Source: Spirochaetota bacterium
Lineage (GTDB): Bacteria; Spirochaetota; UBA4802; JAFGDQ01
Reading direction: 5' to 3'
Length of the DNA stretch: 64,000 nucleotides
NCBI GenBank assembly: GCA_034190085.1
Contig: JAXHTS010000068.1
Span: forward strand, 62,001 to 126,000
Made by a program: the position numbers and the translations under genes. Below the pieces are notes generated by a model. It did no database searches. It was not told the origin of the DNA and was given only the letters and a program-made list of their open reading frames with translations. Below are positions 31,222-40,919 of the stretch, piece after piece (position 1 is the first letter of the stretch; each line of letters begins with the position of its first letter).

Positions 31222-34200
31222 GGTCGGAAATAGATTGACGCAATTACTCCACCATCCTGATTGTTCCGCAACCTTAAATCCGATTCCTCAAAATGATATT
31301 TCAAACGAGCCTTGATATTGCCTAAGCTTCGGGAGTAGATGTCATCAGTCTTTAATCCTGTGCCATTATCCAATATCTCAACGCTTACAATATCATTATA
31401 TCTCGTAGCGTATACCTTCACAAAACCAGGTCCTATCTTCTGTCGTAATCCATGTTTGATTGAATTCCCTACTATAGGCTGAAGAATAAGTGGAGGGATG
31501 AAAACATCACTAAAATTTCCGGCTTTAGATGTTTCAAATGAGAGGGTATCTGAAAAACGAAGCTTCTCAAACTCCAGATAATGTATAACAAACTGCCATT
31601 CCTCTTCAAAAGTAATAAGTGAGTTAAAGGATTTATCCATTAAAAAATGATATATCTCTGCCAGCACAATCATCGCCCTATCCGCCACTTCCACATCCTT
31701 ATGAATTAGGGCATGGATAGTGTGAATGGCATTAAAGAGAAAATGGGGATTCATCCTCTCCTGTAAAATTCTATATTTTGATTCCTCATATTGTCTTATT
31801 AACTTGTCCTTCAGCTTGTCGAGCCTATGCAGTTTTTCAAGAGCTATCTCCTGTTCTCTGTAAAGCTGCGCATTCTCAATGGATATTGCAGCCTGTGTTA
31901 GCAGGAGTTTGAGGACATCGATTCTCTCGGTTGTGAAGATGTCAGTTGCTAAATCATTTTCGAGATAGACAATTGTTATGATTCTGCCGTAGTGTTTTAT
32001 AGGTGTACAGAGGATTGATTTTGCGCTATTTTTTATAATATATGGATCATCAATAAATATACCTTCATTGCTTGCGTTATTTAGAGCCACATCATATCCG
32101 GTTCGTGCAACATAATTTACAATTGATGATGAAAGCTCTTCGCTAGATTCAATTGGAATAGAATTCGAAATGCTTGTATATATATCATGATGCATCCCTT
32201 TGCTAATAATTCTACCTTCCGCTAAAATGAATAATGCGTTATCCCTCTCCTTTATGAGAAAGACCTTACGCGCCCCTGAATTCTGAAGAGCTGCCTTCAT
32301 TATTATCTTGAGGAGTTTGTCAAGATGTATCTCTCTTGATATAGCTTGAATAACATCAAGCATTGTGTTAAAATCCAGTATTGTTGAATCATTGATGTCA
32401 GTCGATTCTCCTCTATCCTCCCATGTCGGGATTATACCGCCATGCTTATATAGAAGCGATGAATATACCTCTTCAAGCTGTTCTGTCTTTGCGGTAGCTC
32501 CCCATTTTTTGTATAGATTATAAGCTTCCTGCATATATGTTCTCGCTATTTTCTCTCTTCCGATTGATAAATAAAATTTTGCGGCCACCTCACATGCAAT
32601 GGCTTCATTTTGAGTGTATCCATTATCATGTGCTGATGCAATAGCCTCATCATATAAGCTCATTGCCTCTTCGTTCCTTTTACTTATACGAGAAATCTCT
32701 CCAGATAGTAAAAGATATTTGTGAAGAAAATTCTCCGGACAGATGTTGGCCCATCTTTTCATCTTCCTTTGATTCTTCTTTAATATTCTCCAATATTTAT
32801 TCTTTTCAGTGTAACTAGCGTCAAGGAGGAGAGGTGAAATGGTTAAGGAATAATAGAAGATATGCTCTGCAACAAATAGTGTCCCAACCTCTGGAATTTT
32901 ATCCAATTCCTTACTTAGTTTATAGCATTCCAGATATTTTTCAAAGAGGAATAGGGTTATTATCCGATTAATGAGTTGCTGAACAATTTCAACAACATTA
33001 TTGCCTTCTCTTATGATGTTTAGCTGTTGATTCTTGTTATAATCGCCATGGATAAAACTGTTTTTATCGGCCGCTAAACCCTTCAAATTTAAATATATAT
33101 GAACGTTGTCAATATATCTAAAAATAATAAATGGATCTTTTGTGTTTCTTAAGAAATCTTCATATTTGGTGTATTCATGAAAAATATCATCCAGATTATC
33201 TCCCATAATAAAGCGATATAGTGTCATAATATTTATACTGTGTCCCGCATAAATAAGATCCCCCGACTCTATGCCAAGCTCATAAGCGCTAACAAAATAT
33301 TTGATACCCTCTCTTGCATGCCCGATCCAGTGTTGAATAAAATATGCAAAACAAAAATCCGTTTTACATTTGATTTTTTTGTTATTGTACTTTTCGCTTA
33401 AATCCAATGCAAGCCTACCGAATTTATTACCCAATTCATATTCACCAAGATATGATCCTATAAGAGCGCTTAGATAAATATACGCAAAGGAGGAGAAGGC
33501 TGTATTTCCATATTTCAAATAAATATCATTTATGCTCTTCAGTCCCAGATAGGCTGACATTTTTGGATTAGAATAATGTGCTGGGGTGCCGATATTACCT
33601 ATTAGATTAACAATTGATAATTGCTCAGGATCATGCAAGTCCTTGAGATTGATTAAGTCTTCAATCTCTCTTCCCCTTAACCTTAACTTTAGCTTCAGTA
33701 ATTCTTTATAGATTGCAAAATTTGTTGGTTGAATCTGAATCTTCACACCGAACATTTTAAGTCCCTCTATACCCAATTTGATTGCTTCCTGAATCTCGCC
33801 TTTGTTAGTACATAATACTATCATCATATTATAAACATTTGCTTTATCAACATCTGTTCTGGCATTGTGAATTATTATATTAAATATGTTTTCAGCCTCA
33901 TCAAAATTTCCTGAAAGATACTCACATTCCGCTCTCTCCTTTAGAATAGAATATGCCAGATAATAATTGCTATCCCAGCAATCCTCTGGCAGAAGCTCCA
34001 TCCCGGTCCTTAAATAATGTACTGCTGCACTATAGGCTGTAGATTCCTTTGCCTTTTCACCAGCCATGAGATTTAACTTTGCCAAATCATTCATCTCATC
34101 TTGATTCACTATCTGGGTAATTCCATGATTAAGCTTGTTTACAATATAATAAATATTCTCCTCTACCTTTTCTCCGGTTGCCTTCTCTAACAGGAACTTA

Positions 34201-36326
34201 CCTATCATAAAATGCAGACGAATCCTCTCCTCATCAGGGATAATAGAATAGACAGCTTCTTGAATCCGATCATGGTTAAATCTATATACATTTCCTGCGA
34301 GACCAATTAGTCCTTCATCAACCGATTCTGAAAGCGCTGAAAGTGTCTTTTCAACAGTCAAGGTAATTACTGTTGACAGAAGGCCTATTTCAAAACTGCT
34401 GCCAATGCAGGCGCATATCTTCAATATGCGCTGTGTGTTTCCCGATAATTTTGTAATCTTATTTGTCAAAAATTCTACAACATTATCTGTAACCTGGATC
34501 TGATTGATCTTTTCTATATCCCATGACCATCCTGAAGCATGATTGAACATTAACATCTTTTCATTATAGAGAGTTTTTATGAATTGAATAACAAAAAAGG
34601 GATTTCCATTTGTCTTCTCATGGGCAGAAGCTGATAGGAGTAACGCCCTCTCCCTCTCACAATTAAACATATGTGCAATCATGTGATTAACATCTATGAC
34701 ATCCAATGGCATCAGTTGGATGTCAGTAATGTGTATTCCTTCCTTTTCTATCTCTTCCAGCATAGAGGATAAGGGATGAGATTTGCATACTTCACCCTCT
34801 CTGTAAGCACCGATTATTAATAGATATTGTATTTCCCTATCAGTTACAAGCACCCTTATCAGGTTAAGGCTGGCTGGGTCTGCCCATTGAAGGTCATCTA
34901 TGAATAGGACTAGGGGATGCTCTTTAATAGCAAATATTCCAACAAATTTTCGAAAATATATATTAAACCTGTTTTGGGCCTCCCTTGGCCCAACGTCAGC
35001 AACCGCTTGTTGCTTGCCGATAATTAGTTCTAATTCTGGTATTACATCTATTAAAATTTGAGCATTTGGGTTTAGGTTTTCCAAAATCTTTTCGCGTAAC
35101 GACTGCATCTCCTCGCTGCTTTCAGACAAAACTTGCTTTATTAACAATCTAAAAGCCTGAATAATAGCGCTGTAAGGGATATCTCTTGTGAATTGCTCAT
35201 GTTTACTGGAGATGAAATATCCACTCTTCGACACTACAGGTTTATGCATCTTGTTTATTAACGCAGTCTTGCCGATACCTGCTTGTCCTGTAACTAACGA
35301 CAAACCAGCGCCCTTCCGCTCTACATTATTATGAAGGAATAATTGGGGATTGCATACCCTATCAAAAGCCTGCATTAGGAGTTCGATTTCTTTATCCCTA
35401 CCAAAGATTTTATCAGAAATCAGTAGTCTTTTGCTGACATCCTTCAAACCCAGAGTAAATGGTTTAATCACCCCTGCTTTTTCAAATTGGCTTTGGCATT
35501 TTTTTAAATCCATCCTCAAGCCCTTGGCGCTCTGATACCTCTCTTCAGGTTTTTTCGACAGCAATTTTATAGTAATATCAGAGATCACCTCAGGGATATT
35601 CTTGTTAATCGTTTTTGGCTCAATAGGCTTTTGTGCGATTTGGCAGTGAATGAGTTGAAGGGTGTCATCGGAATTAAAGGGAACATCATTCATGAGCATT
35701 TCATAGAGGGTAATGCCAAGAGAGTACAAATCAGACCTATAATCAATTACCCTGTTGATGCGTCCGGTCTGTTCTGGAGATATATATTCTAAAAAAGTGT
35801 CATAGAGGCTAGGGGAGGTAGTAATCTGTTGATCTTCTTGTAAGCTGTGATACGCATTCCCAAAGCCGGTAATTTTAACCTGAAGATCTTCTATTTCATT
35901 TATTTCAGAGATTGGGGAGATGAGGATATTATCTGGGTTTATTCCGCAGTGGATTATATTATTATTATGAATCTCCGATAGGATTTCTGTTAGCTTAATG
36001 GCAATTTGAAGAAAAAGATCAATGTTTATTCTATTGCTATAGATCAAGCATCTAAGTGGAATGCCAATAAAATCATCAAATATTATTGCATGAATATTGT
36101 TATAATTCTCAAGAGCAATGGCCCGAACTACACCTTCAATGTTAAGGTTTTCAGTTATTATAAACTCATTTATTAGTCTATTGATATCCTTGATGCTTGG
36201 ATATTCGCTTGTAGGTGTTTTTATAAGAACTGATTTTTTATCATAATTCCTGAAACCTCGATAAAGTGCTGTTTTAGTATTCTTAACAATTTCCTCTGAG
36301 GATTTATAACCTTGAAGATTTATCAT
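31200..36326 (-). CDS. Giant hybrid sensor: protein pseudokinase, AAA-type ATPase, GAF and LytS-type histidine kinase
   Basis: This 1708-aa protein contains, in order: a Ser/Thr-kinase-like domain (about 5-280); an ATPase with Walker A GQAGIGKT at 347-354 and Walker B LVLFIDDLQWAD near 472-483; a long TPR-like helical section (about 650-1310); a GAF domain (about 1335-1490); and a histidine kinase of the LytS class with phospho-His1528 in MNPHFLFNAIH, an N box (QPIVGNSIKHG) and a G box (DNGTG). The kinase lobe keeps Lys36 (VLIK), but its catalytic loop reads HCGINPDN (126-133) and its DFG reads GFG (154-156), so both catalytic Asp are Gly. It should act as a binding or sensing module. Output goes to the overlapping LytTR regulator. 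No membrane segments are seen. Confidence 0.9.
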   Translation of the reverse strand: MINLQGYKSSEEIVKNTKTALYRGFRNYDKKSVLIKTPTSEYPSIKDINRLINEFIITENLNIEGVVRAIALENYNNIHAIIFDDFIGIPLRCLIYSNRINIDLFLQIAIKLTEILSEIHNNNIIHCGINPDNILISPISEINEIEDLQVKITGFGNAYHSLQEDQQITTSPSLYDTFLEYISPEQTGRINRVIDYRSDLYSLGITLYEMLMNDVPFNSDDTLQLIHCQIAQKPIEPKTINKNIPEVISDITIKLLSKKPEERYQSAKGLRMDLKKCQSQFEKAGVIKPFTLGLKDVSKRLLISDKIFGRDKEIELLMQAFDRVCNPQLFLHNNVERKGAGLSLVTGQAGIGKTALINKMHKPVVSKSGYFISSKHEQFTRDIPYSAIIQAFRLLIKQVLSESSEEMQSLREKILENLNPNAQILIDVIPELELIIGKQQAVADVGPREAQNRFNIYFRKFVGIFAIKEHPLVLFIDDLQWADPASLNLIRVLVTDREIQYLLIIGAYREGEVCKSHPLSSMLEEIEKEGIHITDIQLMPLDVIDVNHMIAHMFNCERERALLLSASAHEKTNGNPFFVIQFIKTLYNEKMLMFNHASGWSWDIEKINQIQVTDNVVEFLTNKITKLSGNTQRILKICACIGSSFEIGLLSTVITLTVEKTLSALSESVDEGLIGLAGNVYRFNHDRIQEAVYSIIPDEERIRLHFMIGKFLLEKATGEKVEENIYYIVNKLNHGITQIVNQDEMNDLAKLNLMAGEKAKESTAYSAAVHYLRTGMELLPEDCWDSNYYLAYSILKERAECEYLSGNFDEAENIFNIIIHNARTDVDKANVYNMMIVLCTNKGEIQEAIKLGIEGLKMFGVKIQIQPTNFAIYKELLKLKLRLRGREIEDLINLKDLHDPEQLSIVNLIGNIGTPAHYSNPKMSAYLGLKSINDIYLKYGNTAFSSFAYIYLSALIGSYLGEYELGNKFGRLALDLSEKYNNKKIKCKTDFCFAYFIQHWIGHAREGIKYFVSAYELGIESGDLIYAGHSINIMTLYRFIMGDNLDDIFHEYTKYEDFLRNTKDPFIIFRYIDNVHIYLNLKGLAADKNSFIHGDYNKNQQLNIIREGNNVVEIVQQLINRIITLFLFEKYLECYKLSKELDKIPEVGTLFVAEHIFYYSLTISPLLLDASYTEKNKYWRILKKNQRKMKRWANICPENFLHKYLLLSGEISRISKRNEEAMSLYDEAIASAHDNGYTQNEAIACEVAAKFYLSIGREKIARTYMQEAYNLYKKWGATAKTEQLEEVYSSLLYKHGGIIPTWEDRGESTDINDSTILDFNTMLDVIQAISREIHLDKLLKIIMKAALQNSGARKVFLIKERDNALFILAEGRIISKGMHHDIYTSISNSIPIESSEELSSSIVNYVARTGYDVALNNASNEGIFIDDPYIIKNSAKSILCTPIKHYGRIITIVYLENDLATDIFTTERIDVLKLLLTQAAISIENAQLYREQEIALEKLHRLDKLKDKLIRQYEESKYRILQERMNPHFLFNAIHTIHALIHKDVEVADRAMIVLAEIYHFLMDKSFNSLITFEEEWQFVIHYLEFEKLRFSDTLSFETSKAGNFSDVFIPPLILQPIVGNSIKHGLRQKIGPGFVKVYATRYNDIVSVEILDNGTGLKTDDIYSRSLGNIKARLKYHFEESDLRLRNNQDGGVIASIYFRPCTGIRG

Positions 36327-36951
36327 TTTTATTTTTCTGAAATCTATATTATACTTTTTTATTTAAAATTCATATAATCCTAGATTCAAACTGAATGACT
36401 TCCTCTTCTACCAATAGAGTATTTGATCACAATTTATAATCATGCATTTTATAATTTAGCAACAGTTGTCTATTATGATAATAAGCACATCCCTTAATCA
36501 AGGGTAATAATCTTACTAGCTATAAGGCATAAAAGGATGAACTCAAGGTTAACTTATAAGTCAATCACTCTATTACAAAAACAGTCAAGCACTATTTCCT
36601 CTTATATGAAGTTCATTTAGATTTAGGTAGCGATTATTAGGTAAAAAGTAGCGTTTATAACATATCGATTGACCAACAAAAAAAGATGTTGTATGTTTAA
36701 AATACTTAAAAATAGAAAAATCTGATTAAACAACAAGTCATATCCACATTGCTGATCCTATAGTTATAAAATGATTAATTGATATTCTATAGAGTTCAGG
36801 AGAAAAAAAAGAGAGTACATTTTTTTAATTACCCAACAAAACATATTTTTTAGTAAAAAATACAAAGTAATTATTTCCAAACTATGAGAACAATGCATCA
36901 AATTATAGATATGCATGTTCAATTAACAATTATAAAAGCAGGAGGCTAAAA
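36327..36951. other. Large divergent intergenic region, left edge of the accessory region
   Basis: There is no convincing gene in 625 very AT-rich bases between the giant kinase and the 117-aa gene. The kinase promoter should be here on the reverse strand. I see no clear palindrome or LytTR-type repeat pair. Confidence 0.45.
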
Positions 36952-37305
36952 ATGCAAAAAAGACAAGAGGGAGGATTACTAATGGAACAACCGAAAGAGG
37001 TAATTGAAAGATGCCTTGAATATGAATCTAATAATAACATTACTCATCGCTTCATTCCCCATATCGCTCAGTCTATTGTTGAAGAGCTTGATAAAGAAAA
37101 TTATGAGATTACTGCCAGGGGGAAATCCTTTTATGATTATTATAAATTATGGGCCATGTTTGAGGATCTTTTTTATGCAAAGGGGGATGATCCCTATAAA
37201 ATTGCTTCTACAATCGGGAGTATTATTAATCAGATTATCATGACAAAGGAATTGTCTAATGACTTCAAAACTGCATTAATAAAACAACTATATAAAACAA
37301 TATAG
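36952..37305 (+). CDS. Small helical protein of unknown function
   Basis: A 117-aa frame, acidic and probably all-helical (VIERCLEYESNN, RFIPHIAQSIVEELDKEN, KIASTIGSIINQIIMTKELS). It has no signal peptide or membrane segment. Two starts each have a strong ribosome-binding site: ATG 36952 (AGGAGG upstream) and ATG 36982 (GGGAGGA upstream), the latter giving 107 aa. It lies directly before a dead IS701-like transposase. I do not recognise it. Confidence 0.6.
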   Translation: MQKRQEGGLLMEQPKEVIERCLEYESNNNITHRFIPHIAQSIVEELDKENYEITARGKSFYDYYKLWAMFEDLFYAKGDDPYKIASTIGSIINQIIMTKELSNDFKTALIKQLYKTI

Positions 37306-37340
37306 AGATAGCCTTTAATCCTACTTTGTCATAAAAAATC

Positions 37341-38397
37341 ATGAAATTACCAATAAGACTATTAACTATCATAAGGCAAGATCAGAATAAGGAAAAATAC
37401 GATGAATTTCAACAATATCTTGAATTTTTATGCAAGGGATTAGGGCATGCAGATCGGGCAACAGGATTGATCGATTATTGTAAAGGTTTAATGTTACCAA
37501 TTGAACAAAAAAGTATAGAACCGCTAGCAGCATATAGCGATCCCTATAATGTACAAGCAAAACATCAATCATTACATCACTTTATAGCTAAGTCAGATTG
37601 GTCAGATCAATCGGTACTATCATTAGTGTTTCAGGGAGTAATGCCCTGGTTGTCAACTGGGAATAGTTTTATTGGGTTATTGATGATAGCTATATTCCTA
37701 AAAAAGGAATCCATTCAGTTGGTGTAAGTCGACAATACTGTCGTCAATTAGGCAAACAAGTGAATTGTCAGGTAGCAGTAAGTCTTTCATTAGCTACTGA
37801 AAAAGGCAGCATACTAATTGATTATAGATTATATATACTAAAAGAATGGGCAGATGATTCACAACGGTGTAAAAAAGCAGGTATTCCCGAGGATATTTAT
37901 TTTCAGACAAAACCTAACATTGCATTAGAGCAGATCAGAAGAGCAAAGCGATCAAATATTCCAATCAGTAAAGTATCAGCAGATGCAGGTTATCTTGATA
38001 TTACTGATTTTCGAGATGCTATTAGATCAGAAGGATTGACTTATGCAGTTGGAATTAAACCAAATACATGAGTCTGGACAATAGATAATAAACCGTTACT
38101 TCCAGATGAATGGCAAGGCAAAGGACGTAAACCAATACTTTTAAGGCGGGGGATAGGTGATCAACCCAAACTTGTAAAGATAATAGCAATGGAATTATCT
38201 ATAAAATCATATCGTAAGATTACTTGGCTGGAAGGGACTAATAGTAAATTGTCTTCTCGATTTGCGCGGCTTAGAGTCTTCTCAGCCAATAATGATTATT
38301 TAAGAGATACTATGCGAGATGAGGAATGGCTGGTTATTGAATGACCGGAAAACGAAAAGAAGCCAACAAAGTATTGGTTATAGACTTTGCCTGTTAG
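37341..38397 (+). pseudogene. Broken IS701-like (DDE) transposase
   Basis: The frames join into one IS701-type transposase: CKGLGHADRATGLIDYCKGL and SLHHFIAKSDWSDQSVL in the first frame; then a frameshift near 37660-37680 into WVIDDSYIPKKGIHSVGVSR (first catalytic Asp) and NCQVAVSLSLATEKGS; then VSADAGYLD (second Asp). In-frame stops follow at 38069 (after GIKPNT), 38342 (where EEWLVIE-stop-PENEKKPTKYWL should read through Trp) and 38384. The C-terminus beyond this is not recognisable. The element cannot be mobile by itself. Confidence 0.85.
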
Positions 38398-38559
38398 AAT
38401 GTCTTTTATTAACGGGGTCTGAACTCTTAACGCAGCTTCTAATAAAAGCAGTAGAAAGAATATAGTTTCTTCTGATAAATATTTGGGTATCACCAGCATG
38501 AAAAATCCATATATTACCGGTATCATTTTTTAGTTAATTAGTTTACAAAAATTTACTAT

Positions 38560-38570
38560 AAAGGAGGTGA
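38560..38570 (+). promoter_or_regulatory. Extended Shine-Dalgarno sequence without a normal gene
   Basis: AAAGGAGGTGA is an 11-base perfect complement of the usual 16S rRNA 3' end, but only a four-codon frame (GTG-AAT-AAT-AAA-stop) follows it. The lipoprotein gene starts 92 bases later with its own ribosome-binding site. It may serve a leader peptide or be the relic of a lost gene. Confidence 0.4.
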
Positions 38571-38661
38571 ATAATAAATAATTATAATCCTACTTAATAT
38601 TTTCATTTTGGATTATGCGGGTTATGTAAAAAATTGTTTAATTTTAATTAAGGAGAAAAAA

Positions 38662-39381
38662 ATGAAAAAAGTACTGCCAATTTTGTTTATATTAACAATG
38701 CTTACTGCCTGCAACGAGTATATTCCAGACGAAGATTATGCAAAGGCGGATGAAGGCGCGCAGACGGACGTAAGCGCAATGGTTCAGATCGACAGGGTCG
38801 AACAAAAAGTAGTAAAAACATCAGCGAAAAGTTTAATTGTAGATTCAAGTAAAGTTAGTATGAATAACATAACAAGTATAAACCTAGAATTGGAAAATGG
38901 CGCAAAAGTTGCTCTATCGATTGTTAACGAAAGAAACGAAGCGTTTGTGAGTTATATGGATAGCGGAGAGATATTTATATCGGAAAAAGTAGATTTGCAA
39001 TCTGTTGAAAATGGAGAAATAAAAGATTGCGAATTATACGCAAAAAGCGGAGAATCGGTTTTAATAACGCTTGAATATGAAATAAGCGGCATTCTGGAAG
39101 CTACAAAATTTGATGTTGATGAAATTTTCTCAAATATGTCAGAACAAGAGAGTATTTATAATAGAACTAGTACTAGCGGTTGTAATATACATGGTGTATG
39201 CTGCGATCCGTACAATTATTACTGTTGTAATTTTAATGATTGTGGGTGTGCAATGGATGCTTATAATGCAATGGAGCACCAGTGGCTGTTTTGTGCGGCT
39301 CTTGGCGGAGGCGTTTGGTGTAATTATTTCTTAAATGCCCGTAATTACTGGTGGGATAAGGTGACTCATTGGTGTAACTAA
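38662..39381 (+). CDS. Lipoprotein with a Cys/Trp/Tyr-rich C-terminus
   Basis: ATG 38662, with AAGGAG upstream, starts a 239-aa protein with a textbook lipoprotein signal (MKKVLPILFILTMLTAC, lipobox LTAC). Residues 20-170 are acidic and beta-prone (ISVNLELENG-type strands, for example SINLELENGAKVALSIV). The last 65 residues change character and hold eleven Cys, in clusters such as HGVCCDPYNYYCC, DCGCAMDA and THWCN, with many Trp and Tyr. Such a tail suggests a disulfide- or metal-stabilised exported domain. A strong terminator follows. No family recognised. It sits between two dead transposases, so transfer is likely. Confidence 0.75.
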   Translation: MKKVLPILFILTMLTACNEYIPDEDYAKADEGAQTDVSAMVQIDRVEQKVVKTSAKSLIVDSSKVSMNNITSINLELENGAKVALSIVNERNEAFVSYMDSGEIFISEKVDLQSVENGEIKDCELYAKSGESVLITLEYEISGILEATKFDVDEIFSNMSEQESIYNRTSTSGCNIHGVCCDPYNYYCCNFNDCGCAMDAYNAMEHQWLFCAALGGGVWCNYFLNARNYWWDKVTHWCN

Positions 39382-39412
39382 TTTATTTTATATTAACTAC
39401 ATTTCCATGTTT

Positions 39413-39452
39413 AAAACCTGCTCATTCAATATTATTTAATGAGCAGGTTTTA
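39413..39452 (+). terminator. Rho-independent terminator of the Cys-rich lipoprotein gene
   Basis: A 14-bp perfect stem, AAAACCTGCTCATT / AATGAGCAGGTTTT, around an 11-base loop, ending in the TTTT of its own arm. It is 32 bases after the stop codon. The symmetric A and T flanks could make it act on both strands. Confidence 0.85.
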
Positions 39453-39475
39453 ATACACTTGTTGCAAAACTAAAT

Positions 39476-39757
39476 TTATAATTTAATTTCTGACTTTGTT
39501 TGATATAGAACATATGAACCTAGAAAAAGTATTATCGGATGAAAGGACAAGTCAAGCGGTAACTGGTGTGTGCTATCCAGCATCTTTTCTATAGCAATCT
39601 TCTTCGAATATAGAAATATTTTTATTGGCTTATTCCCGTAACAATACTTGCCTGTATGTGGCCTTTCATCAATATATTCTTTTATCCAATCGTCAAGATA
39701 TTCTTGTAACTTTTATAAATCACTGTAAACCTTTTTTCTAAATGCAACCCTATGAAA
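39476..39757 (-). pseudogene. C-terminal remnant of an IS481-like transposase
   Basis: The reverse-strand frame reads FHRVAFRKKVYSDL, then a stop, then KLQEYLDDWIKEYIDERPHT and GKYCYGNKPIKIFLYSKKIA. This follows the end of the rve integrase domain of IS481 transposases (VAFRKKIY...LDEWLxYYNxERTHQGKxCxGRTPMxTFL). Only about 90 codons survive, one stop interrupts them, and the catalytic DDE residues are missing. The remnant starts abruptly near 39757. Confidence 0.75.
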
Positions 39758-40120
39758 TTAGCAAACCTTAATTTATGAAAATTTGGCCTTCTTTTGTGAG
39801 GGTTGGCGGGAACTGGGGCTAATTATTAATTGATAGGAATAACGGAGGTCTTTTAAAAATCATAAATATCAAGCTAATTTTAAACTAATTTGAGAAATTA
39901 TACAGGAATTCTATAGGATTATTCACGGAAAGACTTAAATAATACAGAAGCGGGTATACTGATGACAAAATTTGGGAATAGTTACATCGGATTATTATAT
40001 ATATAGTTTAAACTCAAACTAAATTAAGATTGAGAACCGTTGAAAAAGGCGCAAATGTACGTGAACACGAGTCCAAATGTTGTTATGAAGGGGTTTTAAA
40101 CTATAATAAGGAGCAAGAGC
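39758..40120. other. Intergenic stretch upstream of the 250-aa gene
   Basis: No gene is seen. It lies between the IS481-like remnant and the GC-richer 250-aa gene, whose ribosome-binding site (AAGGAG) is at about 40108. The change in base composition at the gene start is visible by eye. Confidence 0.45.
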
Positions 40121-40873
40121 ATGAGCAATTTGGATTATTATAATGAAAAACTCGCGGCAATTCAGGCAATACCGGACAGTGAGATCAGGAGGCCTGGTAT
40201 TCCTGTTGATGTATACCTGCAGGAGGCTGAAAACCTTTTTCACTGGAGTCAGGAGGACAAAAAAGAATTAACGGACAGGGGGCTTGACTGGGGACTGGTT
40301 GAAGATATGCAGAAGCGGTGCGGCGCTCTCAGGGAGGCCCAATCCAGATGGATAACAACAAGGTTCAGCCACGAGGAGGCAGAAAGGCTGTGGACAGAGA
40401 AGTCCCCTCTGGCCTATGATTTAAGAGATGAGCTTCTGCATACCTTCCGCTTTGCCTACAGAAAGCAGCCTGACATACTGGGAAGGGTGGACGAGATAGC
40501 GCAGGACACCGGGCACGCTGACATGATTCAGGACTTAAATGATTTGAGTGTTCTTGGCAGAGAGCATCCGGAAGCATTAGAGGCTATTAAATTTGATATG
40601 GCTCTTCTGGAGAAGGCTGCTGTATTGGCTGATGGGATGTCTGATCTTCTGGGCGCCGCAAGCGCTGAGCGCGCTGACAGCAGCGGGGCTAAAAAGATCA
40701 GGGATCAGGCCTATACGCATTTAAAAGAGGCGGTTGACGAGGTGCGTGAATTTGGGCGGTTTGTCTTTTGGAGAGATGAAACCAGAATCAAGGGGTATGC
40801 GAGTCAGTATTTACGCAGATCAAGGCGCAAGAGTGAGGCAAAAGGGGAATCTGAAAGCGATACACTATCATAG
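40121..40873 (+). CDS. All-helical protein of unknown function, upstream of a tandem repeat
   Basis: A 250-aa cytosolic protein with no signal or membrane segment. ATG 40121 has AAGGAG seven bases upstream. The N-terminus (LAAIQAIPDSEIRRPGIPVD then YLQEAENLFHWSQEDKKELT) is followed by a helical middle (YDLRDELLHTFRFAYRKQPD, DTGHADMIQDLNDLSVLG) and a basic, Ser-rich tail (LRRSRRKSEAKGESESD). Base use is clearly GC-richer than in the neighbouring genes, so I infer transfer. Its stop codon is 46 bases before a 21-bp tandem array that may share its transcript. I do not recognise a named family. Confidence 0.7.
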   Translation: MSNLDYYNEKLAAIQAIPDSEIRRPGIPVDVYLQEAENLFHWSQEDKKELTDRGLDWGLVEDMQKRCGALREAQSRWITTRFSHEEAERLWTEKSPLAYDLRDELLHTFRFAYRKQPDILGRVDEIAQDTGHADMIQDLNDLSVLGREHPEALEAIKFDMALLEKAAVLADGMSDLLGAASAERADSSGAKKIRDQAYTHLKEAVDEVREFGRFVFWRDETRIKGYASQYLRRSRRKSEAKGESESDTLS

Positions 40874-40919
40874 CTGATTGCATTTGTATTTATTTTACAT
40901 TCCGATGCGGTTTTGCGGG

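Noticed and set aside
38296-38526. 76-codon reverse hydrophobic frame
   Set aside because: Mirror of the decayed IS701-like transposase end; no ribosome-binding site.
39513-39591. Forward frame MNLEKVLSDERTSQAVTG resembling the start of an IS4/IS5-type transposase
   Set aside because: The reverse strand over the same bases gives a longer, ordered match to the IS481 C-terminus, so the forward likeness is probably chance.
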